Assembly (NCBI GenBank): GCA_027596195.1
Contig: JADGJG010000852.1
Location: 1 to 11,730 of the forward strand
Source: Podochytrium sp. JEL0797
Taxonomy: Eukaryota; Chytridiomycota; Chytridiomycetes; Chytridiales; Chytriomycetaceae
Direction of reading: 5' to 3'
DNA: 11,730 bases
Under the pieces are notes generated by a model. That model made no database searches, had not been told where the DNA came from, and worked only from the letters and a program-made list of their open reading frames with translations. Both the position numbers and the translations under genes were made by a program. Of this stretch, positions 1 through 7,872 are shown one piece after another (the first letter of the stretch is position 1; every line of letters begins with the position of its first letter).

Positions 1-1
1 G

Positions 2-460
2 CTTTTTTTGTGGTGTTTTTCGGAGGGGTGTTTGGGGTCGTGGGGGGGTGGCGGTGGTAAGGGGGCGGGGGTGGGGGAGTTGGGGGGTTTCTGGGGGGTG
101 CAGAGGAATGCGGAGAGATTTTTTGATTGGGATGATGTCGAGAAGCGTGCGGCGCTGTTGTGGGAGGAGGACAACACGCAAAAGTTTGAAGAGGAGGATA
201 TGAGTAAAACGGTGGAACGCGTTCATGATGGAGGAATGAAGCGAGAAGAAGGAAGTGAGGCGGAATACGAGTACGAGGACGATGTTCCTCGTGAATTGTT
301 GGACGGAATCTCTGTGGAAGACGTGAGACGCTTTCTTGCGGTGACTGATGAGTTTGATGAGCTGGAATGGTGCTCGGAAAGACGGGATTCGGCTACAGCT
401 GTCGATCGAGAGGTCGGAAACGCGCGACAAAGACGGCAATGGACATACGACTCACTCTGA
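2..460 (+). CDS. 3' end of an unrecognised acidic protein gene (5' part outside the window)
   Basis: One reading frame is open from the left edge to a TGA at 458-460, so this is the C-terminal end of a larger gene. The reliable part begins near base 104 (reading RNAERFFDWDDVEKRA). It is rich in Asp, Glu and Arg, has an acidic run (EAEYEYEDDVPRELL) and a likely helix (ISVEDVRRFLAVTDEFDEL). The first 100 bases are extremely G-rich and translate to a Gly run. They may partly be an intron: GTAAGG at 57 and CAG ending at 103 would remove 47 nt, shorter than any other intron here. No domain is recognised. It converges with the J-like gene, whose stop lies 124 bases away. A weaker ORF on the minus strand (223-468) is taken as a shadow. 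Confidence 0.5.
   Translation, partial: LFLWCFSEGCLGSWGGGGGKGAGVGELGGFWGVQRNAERFFDWDDVEKRAALLWEEDNTQKFEEEDMSKTVERVHDGGMKREEGSEAEYEYEDDVPRELLDGISVEDVRRFLAVTDEFDELEWCSERRDSATAVDREVGNARQRRQWTYDSL
41..98 (+). other. G-quadruplex-forming tract
   Basis: The plus strand carries at least five runs of five or more G (41-47, 61-65, 67-71, 73-77, 82-87, 92-97) separated by loops of one to four bases over much of its length. This satisfies the usual four-G-run rule several times over. It lies on the coding strand of the left partial gene, either in a Gly-rich exon or in a short intron. Confidence 0.7.
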
Positions 461-583
461 ATGAACATTGAAATAGAAAAGTAGAATATAACATCAAGGC
501 CCTTTCGGAACGCACCGATCGAGGCAAAAAAAGCAATGGAATTCGATACTTGTCAGCGGTAAGGTATATTCATATGAAAATCT

Positions 584-1187
584 TCATGCAATACTAATAG
601 CCTTGGCCGCAATTCCTGCACCCAACACAATCCGATCCACAATTTCGCGTCGCTGCAGCTCAGGCAGCTGCATGAACGCGTCATACGTGCTCAAACCGGT
701 CCGATCACGCACATTCCCACCATAAGCCCCAAGCGCTGCCATTCCAACCGCTCCAATAGGTCCGCCTGAGTTGGTTGATTAGAAATCATTCCATCACAAG
801 CCACGTGGCACGAAAACAAGCGGTACCAAAGATGAATCCGAAAGCGGCTCCCGAGACGGCGCCGACGACCTCAAACACTCGACTCTTGCTCGATCCGTCC
901 TCGTTGACGGGGATTTCGACCACTTCGGCGGATCCGTTGAAGGCTTCTTCAAATACTTTCTGGGCATCGGTGTCTAGGATCCGCTTCGGGATCGTGTATG
1001 AAGACGATGGGGAGGCGAGGAAGGCGTCGTATTTTGTGCGGTCGGTTGTCAAAACGAGGAAAGCGACGGCAAGTTGCTTGAAGAGTTCCACGTTGAAGGA
1101 ATTGTTGTAAGCGGTTTGGACGTAGTGGCGGCGGATGGTGTCCTCGTCTGCAGAGGCGGGGATTCCGAAGTCGCTGTAGTACGTCAT
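584..1187 (-). CDS. J-like (degenerate DnaJ) membrane protein lacking HPD
   Basis: Exons are complement 827-1187 and 584-765. The 61-nt intron (766-826) has donor GTACCG, branch motif CTAATC and acceptor CAG. The protein is 180 aa. Residues 1-58 follow the J-domain plan: MTYYSDFGIP, then helix II (IRRHYVQTAY), helix III (FKQLAVAFLVLT) and DRTKYDAF. The HPD tripeptide between helices II and III is absent (YNNSFNVE instead), so stimulation of Hsp70 ATPase is unlikely. Residues 106-138 form a Gly-rich hydrophobic segment (GFIFGGPIGAVGMAALGAYG), created by the splice, followed by GNVRDRTG. That tail resembles fungal J-like proteins ending in a GNxxxxxRDxxGxS motif. The membrane location is inferred from this glycine-zipper segment. 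The start ATG at 1187 gives the canonical J-domain N-terminus. It shares a 231-bp upstream region with the divergent gene at 1419. Confidence 0.9.
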
Positions 1188-1418
1188 TGGTGGATTTCGA
1201 AAATTCTTACAGCGCTTCCAAACCCCCTCGGTCCCGCGGCTTTCAAACTATCACCTGGTCCTGAAGCTGGAGTATAAACTGGTCTTTCAGATTTGTTTTG
1301 ATTTTAAACCGCATTGGTTTTTACTAAAAACCCATCCACTCCTGAAATCAGAGAAACACAGCAAGCTGCTCTGCTCCGAATATTAAATTTAATGTCAATA
1401 CTCTAGAAGATTTGGATT
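1188..1418. promoter_or_regulatory. Divergent intergenic promoter region
   Basis: This 231-bp gap separates two divergent start codons. A TATAAA at 1273-1278 is placed to serve the plus-strand gene. AT-rich DNA at about 1378-1435 precedes its first ATG. A four-codon upstream ORF (ATG at 1392, TAG about 12 bases later) would lie in the 5' UTR if transcription starts just after the TATA box. Confidence 0.5.
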
Positions 1419-2660
1419 ATGGATATTATATTTGTGAATGTGGAGTCGCCAAGTGGTCGCCGGACGTTTCCGGAGGGGGCACTCGCTGTCAAATCTCCAA
1501 AAAAAATGGTTGCTCACGTCATTGCCATCGAAACGAGCCCCCTCCTCGCGAACCATAAGATACACCGCTCGCACCGCACACTCGTGCTCGTGCTCGCGGT
1601 TGTCGCCGCCATTGTCTACTTCGTGCCACTGCGCCCCATTCCCACGAACCTCAACTTTGCTGTCACCAAACCGCCACGCCCCTTCGAACCCATCGCAGGC
1701 GCTTTCGCGTTTCCTCCCTCCGAGTATTCTCACGTTTCCGTGGCTGTCGAACGCGTGACCCCAGACTCCACCAAAACCTTCCTCTCGGCGGTCCTCATGG
1801 TTGACACCGGGTCTTCCGACACCTCTCATGTCGCCTTCACCATCTCCTCCTCCCACGAACTTTTTCAAATCTCCTCCAACGTGTCGGGACACATTGAAAA
1901 TCGCGTCCTCACAATCACCTTGCGTCTCAACGACCAGGATTCCACCGCAGTTACCGCGAACGCCCAAAAGGATCCATGGATACGCGTTGCCGCCAGAATT
2001 ACCCTCCCACAACCCACACTTGATTCATTCCATTTTGAATCCAACTCTCCCACCATTGATGCGAGCTTGTCTTGGGAAACTGATACACGAGTTGGGACCA
2101 CTTTCTACGCGTCAACAGCGTCTCATAGTGGTGGTGCCATCACCATCTCCCCACCCACCCCGCTGTCTCCACGCCTCTTCCATATCTCAACACACAAAGC
2201 CGACATTGTATCAACCACCGCGCTGTTGACTCAACACCTGATCCTCTCCACCCACGATGGAAGCATTGCAACCGATAAACTCCACGCATCTGTGCGTGCA
2301 AATGTGGTGTGTTCAGGGTCTGGGTCGATCCACGCCAAAGTGCATGCAACACCTGAACTCGAAGTCTCAACGAGCCATGGGGGTGTTCAGCTCAAAGTCG
2401 ATCATGTGGAGTTGGGAGATAAGGACCATTGGACTCGTGTGGAGAGTGTGGAGGGGCATGTTGGGGTGAAGTTGGTGGGGTTTGCGGGAGCGTTTGTGGC
2501 AGGGTCGGAGGAGGGAATTGTGAAGGTGGTGGATGGAGGAAGTCGTGGTGAGGCAGCTGGGGGTGGTGGGAAGGTGGGGTGGGTGGGGAGGAAGGAGGGG
2601 AAGGGGAAAGTGGAGGTGAATTCCAAGAAGGGGAATGTTCACTTGACGTTTTTGAAGTGA
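1419..2660 (+). CDS. Single-pass membrane protein with adhesin-like (DUF4097-type) repeat ectodomain
   Basis: This is an intronless ORF of 413 codons. A hydrophobic segment at residues 53-70 (LVLVLAVVAAIVYFVP) follows a basic stretch (HKIHRSHR), suggesting type II topology with a lumenal or extracellular C-terminus. An ExxxLL dileucine sorting motif (ETSPLL, residues 38-43) precedes it and would be cytosolic, hinting at endosome or vacuole targeting. From about residue 240 short beta-repeat units recur (DGSIAT, SGSIHAKV, GGVQLKV, KGNVHLTF), as in DUF4097-type beta-helical domains. The last 60 residues are rich in Gly, Lys and Val and the DNA there is almost free of C. The start is uncertain: ATG at 1419 is the longest reading, but ATG at 1506 (preceded by six A, followed by G) is equally good and still includes the dileucine and membrane segment. 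Function is unknown. Confidence 0.82.
   Translation: MDIIFVNVESPSGRRTFPEGALAVKSPKKMVAHVIAIETSPLLANHKIHRSHRTLVLVLAVVAAIVYFVPLRPIPTNLNFAVTKPPRPFEPIAGAFAFPPSEYSHVSVAVERVTPDSTKTFLSAVLMVDTGSSDTSHVAFTISSSHELFQISSNVSGHIENRVLTITLRLNDQDSTAVTANAQKDPWIRVAARITLPQPTLDSFHFESNSPTIDASLSWETDTRVGTTFYASTASHSGGAITISPPTPLSPRLFHISTHKADIVSTTALLTQHLILSTHDGSIATDKLHASVRANVVCSGSGSIHAKVHATPELEVSTSHGGVQLKVDHVELGDKDHWTRVESVEGHVGVKLVGFAGAFVAGSEEGIVKVVDGGSRGEAAGGGGKVGWVGRKEGKGKVEVNSKKGNVHLTFLK
2524..2625 (+). other. G-rich, C-poor tract with G-quadruplex potential
   Basis: The 3' end of the membrane-protein gene is nearly C-free on the coding strand. Bases 2521-2640 contain 66 G and 6 C by direct count. Several runs of three to five G with short loops fall at about 2560-2610, so the mRNA could form quadruplexes close to its stop codon. 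Confidence 0.55.
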
Positions 2661-2809
2661 ACGTGTTGTGTTGTGTAGTATACATTTATCGTTATTTAAA
2701 CCGCTTGACACGTGAATACCAATTTTCAAAAACGCGTGTGTTGCTGCAGGGTGGCTGAGTGTGGATTCGAAAACGTTGTCCGAAACAGACAAAAAAAAAC
2801 ACACTCGCA
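2661..2809 (+). promoter_or_regulatory. Upstream region of the coiled-coil gene with an MCB-like element
   Basis: This 149-bp gap lies between two plus-strand genes. AAACGCGTGTGTT at 2730-2742 contains ACGCGT, the MluI cell-cycle box bound by MBF in fungi, 68 bases before the ATG at 2810. The identical 13-mer precedes the HP1 gene. A run of nine A (about 2791-2799) follows. No TATA box is seen. Confidence 0.5.
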
Positions 2810-4141
2810 ATGTCTTCGCCGGCAGGGTTCTCGCTCCCTCCGCTCAAGGTTCCAAAGCGCGCCATGTCGAGACAGCAGCCACGCCTAGACAGCGACTCGG
2901 ACAGCACTACTGCGGAGCCTGGTGAGCGGACTCTTCCTATCAATACATCTGGCTAGGGCAACCTGGCAGGCCCTAGCGACGGCCTAGCAACAAGCCAGCA
3001 CTAACAAGACACACAGCGACGCCGCAGAAACGCGCGCGCCTCGACGCGACGCAGGCGACCAACGAGGCCCTTCTCTCGCCCGAGGCCCCGCAGCAAAGCG
3101 ACGCCAGCGCCGACGCGCCGTGGAACGACCAAGAAGAGTACGCGCAAGACTCGTTCGACTTTGACCAAGAAGACTTTGGTGCTTTCCACCAGAGCGATGA
3201 CATCCTCATGGACGCTGAAGAAGAAGAAGAGCAGGAGGAGGAGCACGAGGATATCCAGTACTCCGTGGACGACGACGCGCAGGAACGTCACATCCACGAA
3301 CACTCGCACCACCACATTGACCACGGCTTCGAGTCCGACAACGAAGAATTCGACGACCCGCAGCTGCTGTTTGACAACTCATTCGAACACGCCAAGCAGG
3401 AGGACGAGGAGGACCTCAACGAGTCTCCCACCGAAGCGCATGTCGAACAATCCAACGAAGACTCGGACCTGATCATCTTGACTCCCACCGAAAAGCCAAG
3501 CGACGATAACGCGCTCGAATTCCAACACGCGTCCGATTCTCAGCCACAACCGCAGCAACAGCCGGAACGCGACGCCTCTCCCCTACCTCCCCCCGAACCT
3601 GCCAAGATTGAACGAACCGAAACAAGAAACGGACAGACTTACTTCCGCTCGTTTGACGGACTCGCGTTGACGCAGGAGCTCGTGGACCAAGGCCGTGCAA
3701 GTGACCCGTTTGCCGATATTGGTGCCAAGATTCAAGGTAAATACACGACACTCCCTCGCATCGTGGTCTGCGCTTTTATCGTTCACTGTATCACAGAATA
3801 TGCGACCGGAATGATCGAAAAGCTCAACGAAATCGCATCCGAACTTGCGTATGAATTCTTTTACACTCCCCTTTCCTGCTTATCCTCCTCACACCGAAAC
3901 CCAAAACAAAAACAGCAAATTCAACGAATTCCAAACCAAAGTGATTCAGCAACTCGACCGCGCCAAGACGCAAGCCCGCAACTCACTCGAATCAACCACA
4001 GCCAAACGCTCTAAGGCGCAGCAGAATGCTCAGACGTTGCTCAAGGGAGGTGGTGTGATGGGAAGTGGTGGAGGTGGGATGCATGCCATGATGATGGGAC
4101 TGATGGGAGGAGCGGGAGGAAGCGGTGGTTCGACGCGTTGA
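2810..4141 (+). CDS. Acidic, NLS-bearing coiled-coil protein, unrecognised family
   Basis: Exons are 2810-2921, 3017-3736, 3797-3848 and 3916-4141. Introns are 95, 60 and 67 nt; the first has the branch motif CACTAAC. The protein is 369 aa. The N-terminus is basic and Ser-rich, with NLS-like runs (VPKRAMSRQQPR and TPQKRARLD, the latter across the first splice). A strongly acidic region follows (Glu run at residues 102-117), then a His-rich patch (residues 129-140) and a Pro/Gln linker. The ordered part is the C-terminal third: YFRSFDGLALTQELVDQG, then long helices crossing two splices (IEKLNEIASELAAKFNEF, VIQQLDRAKTQARNSL). It ends in a Gly/Met-rich tail. Phases and helix continuity across introns 2 and 3 support the model. 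A chromosomal, kinetochore or meiotic structural role is possible but no family is recognised. The second intron is 60 nt and stop-free. Confidence 0.86.
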
Positions 4142-4309
4142 GTGAAATCATTTTTTCTCGGTTGCTATTTAGTGAGCGTGTCTTGTTTTGTTTTTTCTGC
4201 ACTTTGTTTTTTCTTTTTGCTTGGTCGATCTGTTTGTTGTGATTTTCTTTCTTCATGTTTTGAATATAAACCCATTGAAATTTTATTACTCAATATCCCT
4301 TTATATTTT
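4142..4309. other. Convergent 3' intergenic region
   Basis: This 168-bp T-rich stretch separates the stops of the coiled-coil gene (plus) and the M20 peptidase (minus). TTTATT at 4282-4287 reads AATAAA on the minus strand, about 23 bases beyond the peptidase stop, and is a plausible poly(A) signal. The plus strand offers AATATAAA at about 4263-4270. Confidence 0.5.
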
Positions 4310-5723
4310 TTATTTCTCTGCGTTAGCAAATTCAGTGAGCGATTTCTTCCTGAATTCCGCATCGATGATAAAGTCAGCCGCCGTCAAGGCAAGGCACTTG
4401 CCCGCCCTCAGCGTGGCTTTGTGGGCGGCTTCCGTGGCAGCACCTTCTCTGAATTCATTTGTGTGAATGTCGAACGAGGTGCATTCGATATCGAAAACTG
4501 GTGTAATTTGTCAACTTCATTATCAAGAGAGGCATGGATCCCAAAAAAAGGCAACTTACTCGCATGAATCCCAGGCACAACGTGCGTAACATTTCCCATA
4601 TCCGTGCTCCCATAACTCTTTGAAGTTTGCTCCTCCTTGCTCGCAAACACGCATCCGTCCGCGCGCGCGTACTGTTCGAACCGGTCCGCGAGGGTCGTGT
4701 TGATGACGACGTCTTCGAATGTGGGGTCTTCAGTGATGGAAACGGTGGTTCCTGTAGCGGTTGCGGAGGATTCGAAAATGGCACGCATTTTGGGACGCAG
4801 GTCGTTCAGGGTGGCGAGTTTTTCTGTGCGGATCATAAAGTCGCCTGCGTCGCCAAAAAAAGTTCAGTTCTGACGGCTGAAATCTGAAGGAAATAATGGT
4901 TCGTGTTTTACCCTTTGTGTGCGATGGAATAATATTGGCCGCATCTCCCCCCTTCTTGATGACTCCATGAACCCGCGATGAAGGCAACATCTGCTGTCTC
5001 AACATGGACATGCCGTTATAAGCCAACACAAGGGCATCCAACGCGTTCTTTCCCTCCCAAGGACAAGACGCCGCGTGTGCCGATTTCCCAAAATACTCGA
5101 CATAAACACCACTCAACGCAAGATATTTCCCATACGTCACATTCGCGTTTCCAGGATGCACCATCAACGCACACCCAACGTCCGCAAAATCGCCGGATTC
5201 GATGAAATTGATTTTGCCGCCCCACGTTTCTTCGGCGGGTGTTCCAAACAGTTTGATGCGTGCGTTCAAGTGGTTGGATTGGATAAGGGATTGGAGGGTG
5301 AGAGCAGCTGTGACGCCGGAGATGGCGATGAGGTTGTGTCCGCAGGCGTGGCCGATGCCGGGCAGGGCGTCGAATTCGGAGATGAAGGCAACGCAGACGG
5401 CGGATGGGGTGGCCCATTCAGGGGTCCATTCGGCGAGGAAGGCGGTAGGGAGGTTGCAGGCGTTGCGGGTGACGCGGAAGGAGCGGTCCTGGAGGCTGTG
5501 AGTGTGTGTGTGTGTGTGTGGGACGAAGGGGGGAGCAAGACGGGATCAGTGGCGGGTGCAAGAGACGGTGACTGGTAAGCACGGAAACGCACAATGCAGC
5601 CAGCAGGTCGTGGGCCTTGTGTTCGACACCGCTCAGTTCGGGGTTGCTGTGGATTTCGAGCGAGAGCTTGCGGAGCGTCGCTGAGTTCGCGGCAATGAAG
5701 GTGTCGGCCAAGGAGTGGGTCAT
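4310..5723 (-). CDS. PM20D2: M20-family metallopeptidase, PM20D2/ACY1L2-like
   Basis: Exons are complement 5593-5723, 4912-5495, 4560-4844 and 4310-4497. Introns are 97, 67 and 62 nt and the protein is 395 aa. It has the zinc amidohydrolase hallmarks of the PM20D2 group: SEFDALPGIGHACGHN (D86, H93, C95, H97), the catalytic pair in GTPAEET (E132, E133), MVHPGN (H157), the lid-domain YFGKSAHAA (H184), and a C-terminal PGIH followed by HTNEFREGA with TLRAGKCLALTAAD. All are in family order and the length is normal. Splicing exon 1 to 2 restores HDLLAAFLQDRSFRV, as expected of the family. Relatives hydrolyse beta-alanyl or gamma-aminobutyryl dipeptides in the cytosol; the substrate here is inferred. 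Intron 1 carries a CA repeat next to its acceptor. A TATA-like TATATA lies about 100 bases upstream of the ATG. Confidence 0.95.
5502..5520 (+). repeat. (GT)n microsatellite in an intron
   Basis: Nineteen bases of uninterrupted alternating G and T on the plus strand, read as CA repeat on the coding minus strand. It occupies the position of the polypyrimidine tract, a few bases before the acceptor of intron 1 of the M20 peptidase gene. Confidence 0.9.
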
Positions 5724-5876
5724 CCTTTTGGCGAAAACCCCAACTCACAGTCGGCTCCGCTTCCTCCTCGCAGTCTGCCCCCCTTCCTCCTCGCTACTAT
5801 CCAAATTTCGACTATACAAAAGCTATATAAAAGAATGAGGCAAAACGAAAAGAAAAACATCCCACCATCGGTACCC
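5724..5876 (-). promoter_or_regulatory. Promoter region of the M20 peptidase gene
   Basis: This 153-bp gap lies between the peptidase start and the stop of the upstream RING-CH gene, both on the minus strand. TATATAAA at 5824-5831 contains a self-complementary TATATA and could act as a TATA box on the minus strand about 100 bases before the ATG. The same interval must hold the 3' UTR of the RING-CH gene. Confidence 0.45.
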
Positions 5877-7019
5877 TCACGCAACCACTTCCCCCACCAC
5901 CTCCTCCTCCGCAATATCTAGAATCCGACTCTCCATCATCTCCAAACTCCTTCGACTAAACATCTTGACCTGCTTAAACACGACCCAAAGCGTCTGCAAA
6001 ATCCCAACAATAAGCATAAATGCAATCAGCACCCCATTCCCATCCCCAACCCCTCCAGCCCCTCCATCCCTCCTCCTCCGCATCTGTCCCGTCACGCGAT
6101 ACAATCCAAACCCTGCAACGGAATACGTGGCACCCACAAATCCAAGCAGCATTAACCCGACCGACATGTGAACCCAGTTCACAACCCACATGGAGAGCAG
6201 GCTCGGATCCGAGAGAACAGCCAACACGAGCTCTTCCCACTCGTCCTCCAAATCATCCATCGAGACTGTGTTTAACTCCTTCAATTCGTTTCCAATGACC
6301 ATCCAAATAATCCCTTTTGCCAAAAATCCGCAAAGAATAACGAGGAGCAGATACGCCACGACCGTCATCCCCATCAAGAGGACCCCATTGCGCAGAACCA
6401 TGGCCCACTTTGTGCGTTCGAACGTGTATTTGAACTTGCACTGATCGCACTGGAAATGGGACGAATTATTGACGGTCCGTTTCCGCCACTCATTTAGACA
6501 CGAGAGGTGTACGTATTTCATGGTTCCTTTGCATTTACAAGGGGAGATGAGACGACCGAGGTCCGGCATGGGTTCGTTATCGGGGTTGTCGAGGGCGTCT
6601 TGTTCGGGGTCTGGGGTATCGGAGGAGAAGCAGATGCGGCAGTATCGCGGCGGTTGTGTTTGGGGAGGGGGCTGGTGGGGTGACTCTTGGAGGGGTGGCG
6701 AGGTGTTGGTGGCAGGGTTCGACGCTTTTTCGAGTTCCACGTCGTTGAGTGGGGCTTTTGTTGTTGGTTCAGGCACGGGTGGGGGTGTTGATTCGGGTGC
6801 GGCCAATGCATCTCCTGTGGATAAATAGAAAGATCAGTTGATCCGTGTGGAAGGGGTCGAGGGGGGGGTGCTTGGATATTCACCTTCAGTGGCTGATGCA
6901 CTTGCTCCAGCGGCAGCCTCTTTCGCCGAGCCAGCTTGACCAAAGTCAAATCCCTCCCACAGATCCCAATCTTCGTCATCATCGAGCAGGTGTTCCTGGA
7001 GGCTGTTCTTCACTGTCAT
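5877..7019 (-). CDS. RING-CH (MARCH-type) membrane E3 ubiquitin ligase
   Basis: Exons are complement 6884-7019 and 5877-6814, with a 69-nt intron; the protein is 357 aa. The N-terminus is acidic (LLDDDEDWDLWEGFDFG), followed by a Pro/Gln-rich linker. The RING-CH finger has the C4HC3 ligands C104 and C107 (YCRICF), C138 and C140 (SPCKCKGT), H148 and C151 (VHLSCLNEW), C168 and C171 (QCDQC). MKYVHLSCLNEWRKRT and CKFKYTFERTKWA are typical of MARCH proteins. Hydrophobic segments follow at about 189-221, 251-284 and 307-328, ending in a basic/acidic tail (KMFSRRSLEMMESRIL). Such ligases sit in the ER or endosomal membranes and ubiquitinate membrane proteins; the target here is unknown. The start ATG at 7019 lies only 60 bp from the divergent ARL2BP start. 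Confidence 0.93.
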
Positions 7020-7079
7020 TCGTTAAAAAATAAAATTTTGCGGAAAAAAAATCCTCCCCAAACACGTTCCCCCCTCCGC
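7020..7079. promoter_or_regulatory. 60-bp bidirectional promoter
   Basis: Only 60 bases separate the start codons of the RING-CH gene (minus) and ARL2BP (plus). The interval has two A-rich tracts and a C-rich stretch next to the ARL2BP ATG, and no TATA box. The 5' UTRs must be very short, or transcription starts must overlap the neighbouring gene. Confidence 0.55.
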
Positions 7080-7872
7080 ATGGCCGCCACGATCCGATCC
7101 TCGGCCTCCAAACTGGCCACTGCATCCATGTCCTCCAAAAACCTGATTGACATTTCGAGTTCCATCCAAACAACGTCGTCGAGCAGTATGGACTGGGACG
7201 AGGACCTCGATGACGCGCAGAACGGCGGACAAGCGTCGCGTGAGGACGAGTTGTTTGATTTAATTGTGGGGACGCTTGAGGATCTGTTGATGGGTGCGTT
7301 TTTGGTTATTTGTTTTTGATGGGACGCGTGTTGTTGGAGCTGTGCGGAACGCAAAACTGACATTCTTGCGACACGCAAAAAACAAACACAGATGACTCGT
7401 TTGTTGACTTTCAAAACAAGTTTATGGAAAAGAATTGCAAGCATTTCTCTGCGGATGATGAGAACAAGTTCATTTACATGGATATTTTCAAAGCCTATGT
7501 GAGTGGTGTTTTGCGTTAGTATTTCGTGTCATTTTTTATCCTGAAACGCAACCATAGAACGCGAAAGTCGAGGCATATATTGAAAAGAAACTGCGGGCTG
7601 AGATTCCTGAATTCAAAATGTCCGAGTTTCTCGATTTATTGAGGTTCGTGTAGTTTGTGTGAAAACGCGTTTGAAACACGTCGGACTAAAATTGAACAAA
7701 CATCAGATCTCGCCCCGAGCAACTCGAAGGAGACGTGTTTGATATGATGTCGAGTATTGGTGATTTTTCCTCGTTCAAGGACATGATGGTCAGTTTCAAG
7801 CAGGAGCAAGAAGGCACGGGAATTGATTTGTCGGGACTCTTGGCTGTGACGAATTCAAAATCGCGCAAATGA
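7080..7872 (+). CDS. ARL2BP: ARL2-binding protein (BART domain)
   Basis: Exons are 7080-7293, 7392-7498, 7558-7643 and 7707-7872. Introns are 98, 59 and 63 nt; the protein is 190 aa. A Ser-rich N-terminal extension (residues 1-52) precedes the BART domain: LFDLIVGTLEDLLMDDSF, NKFMEKNCKHFSADDENKFI, YMDIFKAYNAKVEAYIEKKL, IPEFKMSEFLDLL, EGDVFDMMSSIGDFSSFKDM and EQEGTGIDLSGLLAVT. Every block lines up with animal ARL2BP, including the IPEF, GDVFDM and GxxIDLSG signatures. It binds GTP-loaded ARL2/ARL3 small GTPases and in animals works at cilia, centrosomes and mitochondria. Its presence fits a flagellated lineage. ATG at 7080 is the only start close to the divergent promoter; M17 and M37 are in-frame alternatives. 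Confidence 0.95.

Noticed and set aside
2..460. Tubulin-tyrosine-ligase-like C-terminal tail (ISVEDVRRFLAVTDEFDEL)
   Set aside because: The similarity is a loose helix pattern only. No TTL domain motifs are visible in the window, so no function is assigned.
2367..2810. 147-codon minus-strand ORF
   Set aside because: It is the Pro/His-rich shadow of the G-rich 3' end of the membrane-protein gene; the plus-strand frame has recognisable features.
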